From NCBI RefSeq assembly GCF_024763615.1, contig NC_077222.1:105123417-105187416 (forward strand): 64,000 nucleotides of DNA, given 5' to 3'. Positions 25,180 to 35,589 of this stretch are shown piece after piece. How positions within the stretch are numbered: position 1 is the stretch's first letter; each line of letters starts with the position of its first letter. Under the pieces are notes generated by a model that was not told the origin of the DNA, did not search any database, and saw nothing but the letters and a program-made list of their open reading frames with translations. A program made the translations under genes and the position numbers. Origin of the DNA: Phlebotomus papatasi (lineage: Eukaryota; Arthropoda; Insecta; Diptera; Psychodidae).

Positions 25180-25710
25180 TGAATGCTAGAGTTTTCTATT
25201 GAGACTACAAACCTATGTAATCTTCTATATATCTTATATAAAATGCCTAGAATTCTAGATAATAGATGATATGTAATTCATTACATACATTTCAAAGTTC
25301 GTGTCTTTTTACACTGGAAATTTTCAGTGAGCTGTATCTTAAGGTGTAGTGTAATTTCGGACAGTGCTGAAAGTCGGACATAGTAATACGTCCTATATAA
25401 TCTTTCAAAAATCCTATTTAAAATGCGTGAAGATCTATACAGGAGATGATGAAGTGAGAAGTTCTCGTTTTCTTACACTGAAAATCTTTAATGAGCCGTA
25501 CCTTAAGATATAGGGTAATTTCGGACAGCGACGATAATCAGACATACTGAAGGACGGCCTATATAATCCTCTTATGTAAAATATCTAGATTTCTATACAG
25601 GGGATGATAGTAAGTAAACGGTTCCTGTCTGTACATACTCTAGTGAGCTGTATCTTAGGTTATAGGCTAATTTCGGACAGCGGTGAATATCGGACATAAT
25701 AAAGAATGAC
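25180..25710. repeat. three-copy tandem repeat, period about 155-165 bp
   Basis: Each copy contains TATATAATC(T/C), ACAGG(A/G)GATGATA, GAGC(T/C)GTA(T/C)CTTA and TAATTTCGGACAG. The GAGC anchors lie at 25329, 25493 and 25645. Non-coding. Confidence 0.7.
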
Positions 25711-26743
25711 TTCAGCACATAAACACATATAAAGTGAAGCTATTTCCCGTGTGTCCGATTTTAGAAAATTAACCTTATACATCGTATCTGGTTCAGCTAT
25801 ACGTCGATGATTTAAAAGCTGATATTACGCTTAAGAAAAAGTCCTGTAACAGTTCTAAAATTGAGATTAAATTACCTCAGTACCCGTGTAAAAATTTCAG
25901 TACAATAACCAATTCGGCAAAAAAGCGAAATTTTTGATATTACCGGAATGATTCCGTTCTTGTTAAAGAAGAGGTACGCTTTGGTAGGCCAATCATCTAA
26001 AATGTGAATAAAAATTTTCGAATCCGACTGGCATGCGAGCACCTATCCCAATATTCCGTGAACTAAAGATTAGTCAGAAAACTGTTTCAAACCGATTGGA
26101 TAAGGCTGGTCTCATGAAAATCCCCGATGTATACAAGACTTAATTACTTACAAGGCTTTAGCCTTGCTCTTGGTCTTTTGGTCAGGAGATGGACGGAAAT
26201 ATCGAACTTTTCTTGCTTTTCGCTATTTTATTCTCTACGCAACGTTCCGAGAATGGATGTCCTCTTGTGAAGAAGAGAACTGTAAAAACGAGAGGTGCAG
26301 TGTTTCAGTTCATCCTAGACATCTCTCTAGTGGGGGTGATTTGCCTCCTCACGCGTGGAGCAATTCCTACTAAGAAATAGAATCTATGCACTGGCTTGCC
26401 CTAATATACGCGCGATATCATACTTTAAAATTATCCGCCGTTATAGCACCCCTTAGAGTTACCGACCCAGCTGATCAGTAATATGTACCATTGGTTTAGA
26501 AAAGTCTTTGTCAGGACGAGCTTTCTTCTAATTTCTCTAAGCTCAACAATCCTATACTACACAACGAAGCAAACTAGATTGAAGAAGGTTATCGTATGAC
26601 CGAGAATTGCTCAATAAGGGTGTTATGTTCCATTAAAGTAACGTCAGACCTAATTATCTGTAACGATGTGCCAAAACTTCCTAGGCCTTAGATAGGATGA
26701 TCTATCGCATCCGCCGTATAGTTCAGACCAGACTCAATGAAAT
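25710..26743. other. no intact gene; possible transposase HTH scrap
   Basis: A 36-codon frame at 26033-26143 reads FRELKISQKTVSNRLDKAGL, which resembles the second helix-turn-helix of Tc1/mariner transposases. It is too short to be sure. No other motif was recognised. Confidence 0.25.
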
Positions 26744-27177
26744 TAGGGTAAGTGTGTCAAATTTCGGCATAGTTGCATGCAAGCGCTAAAGTCTAAAGCT
26801 TGAAATGTAATATTTTTAATACAAATTGAGTTTTTTGTTACTTTTTTTTATAAAGAGTGTTGCTTGGAACTTTGTAGACAGTTTATCGTCTTTATTTTCT
26901 CTAAAATCATTCTTAATTCATTTTAAAATGAATAAAAATGTAGTCATAGCATTGGTGGCCTATTCCGGCCACCTTCATTCTCATAGTTCTTTGTCTTTCC
27001 GGAATGCTTTCAATGCCTTTTTCAGATCATCTTGCTCATCGAAGCAATATTTTTTGCTATATTTTTTTGCATTGTATAATCTCTAGAGTATGCAAAAACT
27101 AAAAATTCAAGGAAATTTGAAGAACAAATAATGTGGCCGGAATTGCAATCTGGCCGAAATTTGGCAGACTTACCCTA
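26744..27177. mobile_element. TAGGGTAAGTGTG MITE, well-preserved copy
   Basis: Starts TAGGGTAAGTGTGTCAAATT and ends TTTGGCAGACTTACCCTA. The termini are inverted and include a flanking TA. It is 434 bp and aligns with copies at 13609, 18006 and 54707. Confidence 0.9.
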
Positions 27178-27260
27178 TCACCTCTTCAAACATTTGCAAA
27201 ATTTTTTTTATATACCACAAGGCTGGTTGCGAGAGGAGCTTGTAAAAGGTTTAGGGATTT

Positions 27261-27505
27261 TTAATAATAATAATAATAATAATGGTGGCACAACCAGGTA
27301 GAAGTGAAGCTCACTTGATGCAATTCGAATACCTTTAACGCCAGAAAAATGTCTGGTGACCTAAAAGGGATTCCTACCCGAGACGCTCGCATAATAGAGC
27401 GAGTGCTCTATTATAGTATATATAAATAAATAATATATAAATAAATAATAAATAAATAATATATAAATAAATAATAAATAAATTATATATAAATAAATAA
27501 AGAAA
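27261..27505. repeat. AAT and ATAAATAA microsatellites
   Basis: A (TAA)n tract lies at 27261-27293 and an ATATAAATAAATAA tract at about 27415-27505. Between them, GCTCGCATAATAGAGCGAGT is an imperfect palindrome. Confidence 0.8.
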
Positions 27506-27510
27506 AGACC

Positions 27511-27575
27511 AACCAAGAACTACTGAGGAAGACACGATAAGTGTCGAAAGCTCTGGTGAAATTGTGTGTTTGGTT
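27511..27575 (+). other. hammerhead-like hairpin motif 1
   Basis: CTGAGGA (27523-27529), A, stem GACAC, loop GATAA, stem GTGTC, then GAAAGCTCTGG. An outer helix AACCAA (27511-27516) / TTGGTT (27570-27575) can close it. The core order matches a hammerhead catalytic core except for one extra A, and no proper stem III/cleavage site is evident. Confidence 0.35.
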
Positions 27576-27767
27576 CATAGGATTTGATCAACAAATTCCG
27601 ACGCTCACCGGAAGGACAGATTGTCTTGAAAAACCTAACTCTAGTCTGAAGAGTGCTTTACAATTAAAACAAGGCTTGTGAAAAACAAGAGTGCAAAGCC
27701 ATCAAAGTCAAAGTTAATTGGTCTCTAGGCTGAAGCCTCAGGTTTGTTCAGTATGTAAGTTACGGAG

Positions 27768-27840
27768 TACGCAATGGGTTAATTGGTAGAGTTCTCCTTT
27801 CACGATGCAAATGTTCCGGGTTCGAATCCCGTTCCGGTCA
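27768..27840 (+). pseudogene. tRNA-derived sequence (tRNA-Glu-like), probably SINE or pseudo-tRNA
   Basis: A-box TGGGTTAATTGG (27775-27786) and a perfect B-box GGTTCGAATCC (27819-27829) are at normal spacing, with CTTTCACG in the anticodon region as in tRNA-Glu. The 5' strand does not pair with the 3' acceptor strand TCCGGTC and the anticodon stem is broken, so it is not a working tRNA. Confidence 0.5.
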
Positions 27841-27844
27841 ATCG

Positions 27845-29240
27845 AAATATTTTAAGTATACAAGTCTTATTCCTTAACCTGAAATTATAGTTAATAATTG
27901 AATTTCTGAGCGCACTGCCAAGTATCTTAACTCTTAGCCTTTTGAATAACTTCATTCACTGGCACTAAGGAATTGAAGTCAAATGGTATGCGGTTAGAAG
28001 GCGGGAAAAAAAATGAGCCAAAGTCTTCGTATGATGGTGGGCAATAGATCAAGCAATAATGGAATATTTATCGGCGTAATTAGCTTTTATAGCCATAATC
28101 TTAAAATATGGATCTCTTAAGTTTTCGACTCACTCTCTCGCGCTTTTTTATTACTTGGCTGAGAGAATGAAAGCACCGCGCCCTTTCGGTTATTATAGAA
28201 AATATATCGAATGTTATAAGGAATTTTTTCCTATATCCATTTTTTCCAGTTTTTTTTTCAACCCCCCAAGTTTACCTTCAAATCCAATTTTCTCCTTTGG
28301 CCATCTGTCTGTGTGTGTGGAATTAAAAGTTCATGAAAAATGTCTGGTTTTTTCTTGCTGATGGTAATTTTGGAGTCTCATTTATGTGATTTATTGTAAA
28401 TTATTAACGATTGGTGGAACGTTAGTTTATGTCTGTGGGATTTATTTGTCCGTTGCGCTCTAGAATTTCATCGTCTTCCCCAGAGCATCTCTCAATTATC
28501 CTGTGTGAAGAATTTTTCTTGTGCAATTTTTTATCCGTGAAAATTACTCCTCAAACTTGGTGGTTTATTCACTGTATAGGAATATTTAATATTTTTCTTT
28601 TTTTTTTTTGCCTTTTGGCCGGATGGTGGCGTATAACGATGAAAAAGAGAATATTCAGCAGCCAATTCATCTGTAACAAGATTTGAAAACTTTTTTATTT
28701 TCTTCTCACCCATTCAATATTTTTTTTTCTCATGGGGATTCTTCATACCGCGAAGCATTTCTTTTTTGTTCATCTTCAATGAGCAATACTCGAGGGCGGT
28801 TGACTTTTGTGGGAGGATGGGGAGGGGTGGTTGGACGATAGAGGCAAAAATAATAAAATAATAATAAAAAGTTTTTTAATCAATACACGCCTAAGGTACG
28901 GGGCCAACATCTAAAGTATGATTAAGTTCTCTTGCATCAACATGTCACGAGTGGAATGATGTCTTAGGGGAGGAAGTCAGATAATTTTGGTGCAATTTAA
29001 AATGGGCAATTTTTTAAACTTTTCCACACAATTCACACTCATTGAAATTTATATGTGAATTTGAGGGGAGTGGGATTATTATTATGAGTTTCATGGATTA
29101 ACATTTTCATAATATGAAGATCAAGGTGGTTTGACTACATGCCTTAGCTTTCTGTAGCACTTAATTTGAATGATTCTACTGTACAAGTTTATGAGCTACT
29201 CAAAGGTATATTTCAACAAGTGTAACAAATAGTATTCTAA
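27845..29240. other. no gene seen; unique AT-rich sequence
   Basis: Short ORFs (for example 28155-28361, 28429-28686) are hydrophobic translations of T-rich sequence. No splice-supported exon. Confidence 0.45.
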
Positions 29241-29241
29241 T

Positions 29242-29740
29242 GCCCTAGACCAGGGGGGTGACATTAGCTCTGAAAAATGTGACCGGTTTTAGTGTATTTT
29301 ATTCCTTGTTTTCTTACAAATTTTACGAGATATCTCCAAAACTACAAAGGTTGCCAATTTAGGGTTTTCGGTTGCCTCTTCGTTATTAAATTGGCTTTTA
29401 TTTTGTATTAGTATTTTATGCTAATTCATTATACAATGACAGAAAACAGCTAATAAACTCAAAAGTTTTTTCGGCTCGCTACAAACATATGGGAAACATA
29501 GGAAATGTCATGCCCCTGCCCTAGACACACTTACGACTTAAGCCGAGAGACAGCTTAACGTAATTATAATCAAAATAATGATTTGACTAAATTCCCATCA
29601 GTTTTCCACTAACTGTCATTTCTTGACTTAATCCGAGAGACGAGTTAGCCCAGAAACTATTGGAAATATATTCTTATCATTATTTTGATTATAATTACTT
29701 TAACCTGTCTCTAGGCTTAAGTCGTAAATGCGTCTAGGAC
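29242..29740. mobile_element. TIR MITE interrupted by a hAT-like MITE
   Basis: The left terminus GCCCTAGAC (29242-29250) continues at 29527 with ACTTACGACTTAAGCCGAGA. The reverse complement of the right end is GTCCTAGACGCATTTACGAC then TTAAGCC. The inner arms GTAATTATAATCAAAATAAT pair. About 220 bp without the insertion. Confidence 0.8.
29251..29518. mobile_element. hAT-like MITE, copy 1, with 8-bp target duplication
   Basis: Flanked by CCCTAGAC on both sides (29243-29250 and 29519-29526). Ends CAGGGGGGTGACATT and GTCATGCCCCTG. It matches 63539-63806 over its full length in reverse orientation. CAGGG-type ends plus 8-bp duplications fit the hAT superfamily. Confidence 0.85.
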
Positions 29741-29992
29741 ATAAAGAATCAATAACTGAATAATTATTTTGGTCAATGATAATGGACTGGCGCAATGCAC
29801 TTTGAGAGGGACTTTCCGGTGTTCGTCAGTAAAAAAGGTCACCCTAAGATGAAAACATTTTTTTCGTCTTGCCCAGAGCTTTCGGTCTCGATGTGACTTT
29901 CCGGTGTTAGCCAGTGAAAAAGGTCACTTTAAGATGAAAACACTTTTTTCGTCTTGCCCAGAGCTTTCGGTCCCGATGTGAACCTTCTGAAA

Positions 29993-30034
29993 CTGAAGAA
30001 GGTCCACATCGGGACCGAAAGCTCTGGGCAAGAC
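29993..30034 (+). other. hammerhead-like motif 2
   Basis: CTGAAGA, A, stem GGTCC, loop ACATCG, stem GGACC, then GAAAGCTCTGGGCAAGACG. It has the same layout as 27523-27556 with a compensatory change in all but one of the stem pairs. Confidence 0.35.
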
Positions 30035-30162
30035 GAGAAAAGTGTTTTCATTCTGTGGGGACACTTCCGGTAATCGCCAGCGAAAATTTATTTCACCTCA
30101 AGAAGAAAAACAATTTTTCTGTCTTGCCCAGAACTTTCGGTTCCAATGTGGACCTTGTGAAA

Positions 30163-30204
30163 CTGAAGAAGGTCCACATCCGGACCGAAAGCTCTGGGCA
30201 AGAC
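30163..30204 (+). other. hammerhead-like motif 3
   Basis: CTGAAGA, A, stem GGTCC, loop ACATCC, stem GGACC, then GAAAGCTCTGGGCAAGAC. It sits in the loop side of hairpin 2. Confidence 0.35.
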
Positions 30205-30409
30205 AGAAAATTTGTTTTTCTTCTTGAGGTGAAATAAATTTCCACTGGCGATTACCGGAAGTGTCCCCACAGAATATCCATCACGCCAGCTCATTATCCA
30301 ACAATAAAGTGTTTTCATCTTAAAGTGACCTTTTTCACTGGCAAACACCGAAAAGTCCCTCTCCAATTATTTTAGTTTCTGCTGGAGAATTTCTCATTGT
30401 ATAAGTATC

Positions 30410-31135
30410 CTATGGATAGTAAATTCTAATAGCCGGATGGTAAAATCTACTATCCTCACTTAGATTTTACCTTGACCTCTCTTAGATTCTAATATCCGGG
30501 AAGTAAATTTTACTGGCCGCATATTAGATGTTAAAATTTAACTGGAAGACAGTAAATTTTAACGGAGGATAGTAATTTCGATTGAAATTACTATCCAAGC
30601 CAGTAAAATTTGCCATCCTGCTGTTAGAATGTCATTTTGGAATATCGTGGGTGCCGATGCAACGGTTCCCGATATGCTTTGAATACATTATAGCAATTCG
30701 TGGCGCAGCTGGAAGATGCTGGACTGTCATCACAAAGGTCGCGTGTTCAAATCTCGGCGCAGTCGTCAATTTTCACGCACCAAAATGGCTTGAAATGCAG
30801 AGAATATCATCCAAGAAGGGCCCCAAGCCCTCAAACAATGGCCAAAAATTAATGAAAATAAGGAAAAATAAATTTTTCCGACATTTTTCATTCTAATATC
30901 CGGCTAGTAAAATTTACTATCCTGCCAGTAAAATTTACCATCCGGCTAGTAAAATCTAATATCCGGGGATATTAGAATTTACCATCCGGCTATTAAAATT
31001 TACTATCCATGCAATAGATTCTACAATTTTTGACTGTCCAATTTAATATCGCGTTTGCTGGGTGACTTTTTTACTATCCGGCCATTAGAATTTTGTATGG
31101 AGGATGGTAAATTTTACCATCCACATTTTTCTCGG
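30410..31135. repeat. degenerate array of CCGGCTAGTAAAATTTAC-type units
   Basis: Words such as CCGGCTAGTAAAATTTACTA, its reverse-like forms and ATTCTAATATCCGG recur at least a dozen times on both sides of a tRNA-like core (30695-30762). The unit itself is partly palindromic (TAGTAAAATTTACTA). Non-coding. Confidence 0.75.
30695..30762 (+). pseudogene. initiator-tRNA-Met-like pseudogene inside the array
   Basis: GTGGCGCAGCTGGAAGATGC, TGGACTGTCATCACAAAGGT and CGCGTGTTCAAATC follow the eukaryotic initiator tRNA-Met layout (A-box, CAT in the anticodon position, AGGTCG variable region, B-box). Acceptor and anticodon stems do not pair, so it is a tRNA-derived relic. Confidence 0.45.
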
Positions 31136-31230
31136 TGTAGTTTTGCAATGTTTTTTTTACCAAGCTAGCCAGTGAAGTAAATGTATATTTGAATAGTTTA
31201 TTTATGGATGAGAAAATTGTAAGTTCGCAG

Positions 31231-32102
31231 TAGGGTAAAATAAGCTAATTCAAATTCTGCTCCAAATGGAAATTTTTCGCTACTCCAAATGGAAACGTCA
31301 TTGTTTTCATGATAAATACAGTACTAAATTATTATATTTATATTTCTTCTATACCACAGTTTCATTATTTAGTTAATTTTGCTCCAAATAAAGCGAAAAT
31401 CCATTCATATTCACAAATTTTAATTTGTTAATTTCTCAGAGAAATTAAAAGTGTACCTTTTCACCATCGAATTTTTCATCGATCCACCATGTTTTCCAAT
31501 GAAAAACACACTGAGGTGACTTTTGTTTATTCGTTTTGTTTAACATTTATGTCATATTTCTGGTTAATTTTAGTTAAATTCAGTGCTAATCTTTATTGTT
31601 AATGGTACGTGAAGTTTTCAAATGAAATAATTACCTATTTCGTGAACAAAAAGTATTTTTCTGAAGTGTCTGCAAATGCTTCAATAGGAAACACCGGAAA
31701 TAAATATAATTTTTTGGAGAGATTTTCTTATTGTTTTAGATGGGAAAGGAGAAAACACCAGGAATAAGAACAAATCCTACACTCAAGAGCAACTCAACAA
31801 GGTTATAAAAGCCTTTCGTCGCGGTTTCTCTTACGCTGTTTGTCTCCAATTGGAAACTTTCCCTTATCTCCATTTGGATTAATTTGTTTCCAATAGAAGC
31901 ATTTTACACTCGCGTATTTTATTTGTATTTAAGAAGTTTTCAAATTATATCTAAAGAATTTTCACTAAACAGTAACATTCTAAAAGTGTCAAAGAGCAAA
32001 TTTATGTAATTCTCTTCAGAAAAAAATATAAACTTAATGTGTTGAATTTTCTGTCAAAGTTGAAGCGTCTGGAAATGGTTTTGGATTGGGACATTTACCC
32101 TA
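31231..32102. mobile_element. TA-flanked TIR element, 0.87 kb
   Basis: Begins TAGGGTAAAATAAGCTAATT and ends GGACATTTACCCTA. Its right two thirds match 7580-8166 in reverse. Repeated CTCCAAATGGAAA words lie near the left end and in the interior. No transposase frame. Confidence 0.75.
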
Positions 32103-32657
32103 GCATCTAAAATACACAAGTTCGGGTAGTTTTCAAACCATGGATCGCTTTGCCACCTCTTTTAACTCTTTCGTCTCTTTTGGGACTGTAGTACCCAAAG
32201 AAGCATATGCATCTTCTATCAAAAACAATGTTTTTTAATTATTCAGAACTGATAAAAATCCGATTCTTGTGGATGATTACAAACTATAAGGATGTCCAAA
32301 TGTAAGATATTTTTTGTAGGACTTCAATTAATTCCTGAGCTTAGATATTTTTGATTAAAAATTGTGAAATTTGCTTGCAGCATATGCTGCGGTCCGGAAA
32401 GAGTTAAAAGGCAAATCGGAAGAGACCAGGGCTGGCGAAGTGGCGAATGCAGTGGAGGTGGTAGAATATCCCGATTCAGTGTTTTAATGTTGTCCTGAAT
32501 CTTAAAAGTTCAATAGTTTATCGTTACTGTGCCAATTCCACTTTATTGCGCATCCTGCTACATTCTGCCCATGTTTTCAACAATACCTGGTCCAAATTGA
32601 TAATTTTTTATTGGTAGTTATACACATTGATAGTTCCTCTTAATTTCTGGACCTTAT

Positions 32658-32895
32658 TACAGTAGACTCTCACTCAATCGGCTCTTTTTCAATCGGGCGA
32701 CAAATTTTGTTGACAGTTTTCACGCTAAATTATGAAGCTAATTTGCTCAAATTCGCTGTAGTTCTTCCTATTTAATCGTGATTCTTTATAATTGAGCGCT
32801 TTTTGTGGAATTTACAAAGGCCTTGACGCTAAATTCTATCGCTAAACCGGATGACATTTTGCCCCATATTCCCGATTGAGAGAGAGTCTACTGTA
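32658..32895. mobile_element. pogo/Tc1-mariner-like MITE with TA duplication
   Basis: The left end CAGTAGACTCTCACTCAATC and the reverse complement of the right end CAGTAGACTCTCTCTCAATC form TIRs of about 23 bp, flanked by TA on both sides. 234 bp between duplications, non-coding. Confidence 0.88.
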
Positions 32896-33059
32896 TGCAT
32901 AATTCTCCGTTGGTCCTACACTGAGATTCTGTTTTTTTTTTATACAAAAATCAACATCTTTGTTGGTAATTTTTTCTCTTGAGCTGCAATATCTGTCGAT
33001 ATTATAAGTAAATATTGTTAGAAGATGACTAACCTGTAAAATAAATATAACTCGAGACA

Positions 33060-35340
33060 CGTATGACGATTATATTCTTCGCTAATGCTTTATATATTTG
33101 AGGGATATGAACTTGGTTAATCATCTAGTACTTTTCACTGAGTTACTTGTCTGTGCTTCCAGTGCGCCTCTTTACTCACTGGCATATGGACTGCTCGCAT
33201 GAATTTTAGCGTTAAGCGCAAATAGCTTATTTTGCTCCCTTTTCTTAAAAATTTCTGCCAGCGAGTTATAAGTATCGTCTATTGGGAGGTTCTGTGAGAA
33301 TTTTGTATTCAAAAATCACAAGAATTTTGATATTTTTGGGAAAATCGAAAAAATAATGATTTTGTGACAATAAATGAAAGTATTTCTGTTTTATTTAGAA
33401 CTTTAGTTTTCCGCGAAGTCTTGGCCAGGTTTTTTTTGACAACAATTGCACAAATATGTCTGTATTTTCTGGGAAAACGATCGAAGCACTGACCAAATGA
33501 CCCCAGTTTTCGGACCTTATATAAAAAAAAATCTTAAGGCTAAGTACTTCATATTCCAAGCAATCAAAGTTCAACTTTTGCTTATCCCTCTACATAAAAA
33601 TTCCCAATGGATTTTCCAGCAAGAACTAATGGATAGGAGAGGGAAGGTTTTCAACTCCCTGGGAACAATTTTTCAAGACAATCTTCTTGAGAATCACTTC
33701 ATGCCATCCCCCGCAAATTTGACCGTGTCTTTTCATGCCACTTGGCCCATTTCAAAATTAGAAACACGAAAAAAAATCTTTAAACACCCTCCATCCCTTG
33801 TCCTTTCTGTTATTATCATTTTTTCTCCTCTGCCAACACCCACAATCCATGAAGTATTTTTATACATCCGAAGATCTACAACAGGACAAGCTTAAGGAGT
33901 ACAGAGAAAAAAAATTCTATAGGGGCTGGGAGGTGGATGATGGGTGAAGCTTCTATCACTTCTAATGGCCGCAGGTTATATAGCAATGGCAGGAACTCGT
34001 CAAATTGTGAAACTCTTCTCAAATTACATCGTCCATTCCCTCGGTTCCTGATGAAGTGGATGGGCTGGGATAAGAAATGGGCCATGGGGCAAGGGAGAGA
34101 AAAAAAATCTGAATATTAACATTCTTGTCGAAGACTATAAGAGCCGGGAATTAAAAATTGGTGATTAATTTTTACGCCAGAAAAATGCAAATGGCTCGAG
34201 AAATGCCCTTCTTCCGGGGACTATATCCATGATTATATTTATGTGCCATCCACTGGAGGGATGAGGTATTTTTTTCTAGTGTCTCAAATACCCAAAGAAA
34301 CATAGCCAAATGTGGGATGAGACTTAGAAATATCCCCCTATTCTTACACTTTTTTCTCTTTTTTCTGAGATATGATGTGAGTTGGGGGAATTGCGTAAAT
34401 CTGTTATACTTTTTTTTTTAATATCCTCATCTTGGGATTGAAACTTTCTTTTAGCCACCTCAAAGAGCATTCCCTATTCCCTCTTTTTTTCCTCTGACGC
34501 CTCTAACTTAACCCCCTTTCTGAATAAATTCTATTATTGAAGCGGAAATTCAATGGACCAAATGATCATCATTAATTTTTTTGCCGACGTTGAAGTATGT
34601 TTTGGGCAAGAGGAAAAGTCATTCCAAATTTATGCTGCAATTGAAATGAATTTATTGTTGTTAAGTCAAGAATTTATTGCAAAAAAGAAAATTGTAAGAC
34701 GAGACACATACCAAATAGCCGTTTATATATTATTTCGATTATTTCGAAATCGAATCTTGAAAACTCCACTGTGCTATGAACCGCTGAGTCTCGGGAAATA
34801 ACCTTTAATGGTTCATTTCTGAGATTAATGTGTCTTGGCTAAAATATAAAGTATTGCAGATTTTCTATTTTAGTCGAGACGAAGTTGGAGAAGTCAGAAT
34901 ACAGGGTCGGGAAAATTAATCTCAGGAACGAACCTCTAAATTTTTATTTCATTTCGAAACGTTTTGATATTTAGTCAGACGATCAAGTATAGATTTTGTT
35001 AAACTTTGTGTACTTTTCACAGGAATACCGCGTTTCGTGTTAACAAATGGAGCTTTCGAAAATGGGATTATATTCCCCTAAAAATAGGAAAAAATGCACG
35101 GGGATAAAGCTCAATTGAGGATTTTTATTTCGAAATTGGGTTTTTGAATTGATCAATTGTAGCGTGGATAGCAACCTATAATAGTGTGTGTCCCGGATAA
35201 TAGTTGAATTTATAGCGAACAGTGTCATTCGTAGGATTAAGGACGTTAATGAACATGTTCACCATTAAGAACGTTTTATAACGATTCATGAATTTTCTGG
35301 TCAGTTTTTTTTACGTTTTCCATTCTGAAAACGATTTAAA
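33060..35340. other. no gene seen; mostly unique sequence
   Basis: A 149-codon frame at 33446-33895 lacks domains, compositional bias or splice context. A piece near 33197-33235 (GCTCGCATGAATTTTAGCGT) recurs in degenerate form near 60987. Confidence 0.45.
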
Positions 35341-35589
35341 CTGATTCATTTCCTTTGTAACAGGTCCAGACCTACCAGGGATTGAAGAAGTATTTAATCC
35401 TCTCACTTGTTCGGATTACCGTCTATTATCTTAATTACCTGTGTTTTCTAAGGATTTAGAATCCGCCCTTGTCTTCTCTGATCGCGAAGAACTTTAATTC
35501 TCAGGGTCTTTTCTAAGAATTTTAATCTTACGGAGAGACACAACTCTGTGACTGACCGTCCTTGAATTATCTATGATATCTCCTAAAAG

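Larger units (their letters stand above)
29805..30365. repeat. composite foldback with two nested long hairpins
   Basis: The outer arms GAGAGGGACTTTCCGGTGTT and AACACCGAAAAGTCCCTCTC pair. Inside are hairpin 1 (29935-30052) and hairpin 2 (30054-30272; near-perfect arms of about 95 bp). A partial direct duplication at 29893-29950 repeats the left arm. Both hairpin loops carry CTGAAGAAGGTCC...GGACCGAAAGC. Open frames across it are reflections of the palindrome, not genes. Confidence 0.85.

Noticed and set aside
26033..26143. Tc1/mariner transposase HTH-like fragment (FRELKISQKTVSNRLDKAGL)
   Set aside because: Only 36 codons, with no DDE region or TIR nearby. Mentioned in the spacer entry but not called a transposase.
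27511..27575. Canonical active hammerhead ribozyme
   Set aside because: There is an extra A next to stem II, and no stem III with a UH cleavage position could be drawn, so only a hammerhead-like motif is claimed.
27768..27840. Functional tRNA-Glu gene
   Set aside because: Acceptor and anticodon stems do not pair; only the internal promoter boxes are good.
30088..30366. 92-codon minus-strand ORF and its mirror ORFs on plus
   Set aside because: They are the two strands of a long palindrome and read nearly the same peptide in both directions.
33446..33895. 149-codon plus-strand ORF
   Set aside because: No domain, no codon bias visible, and isolated in unique AT-rich sequence.
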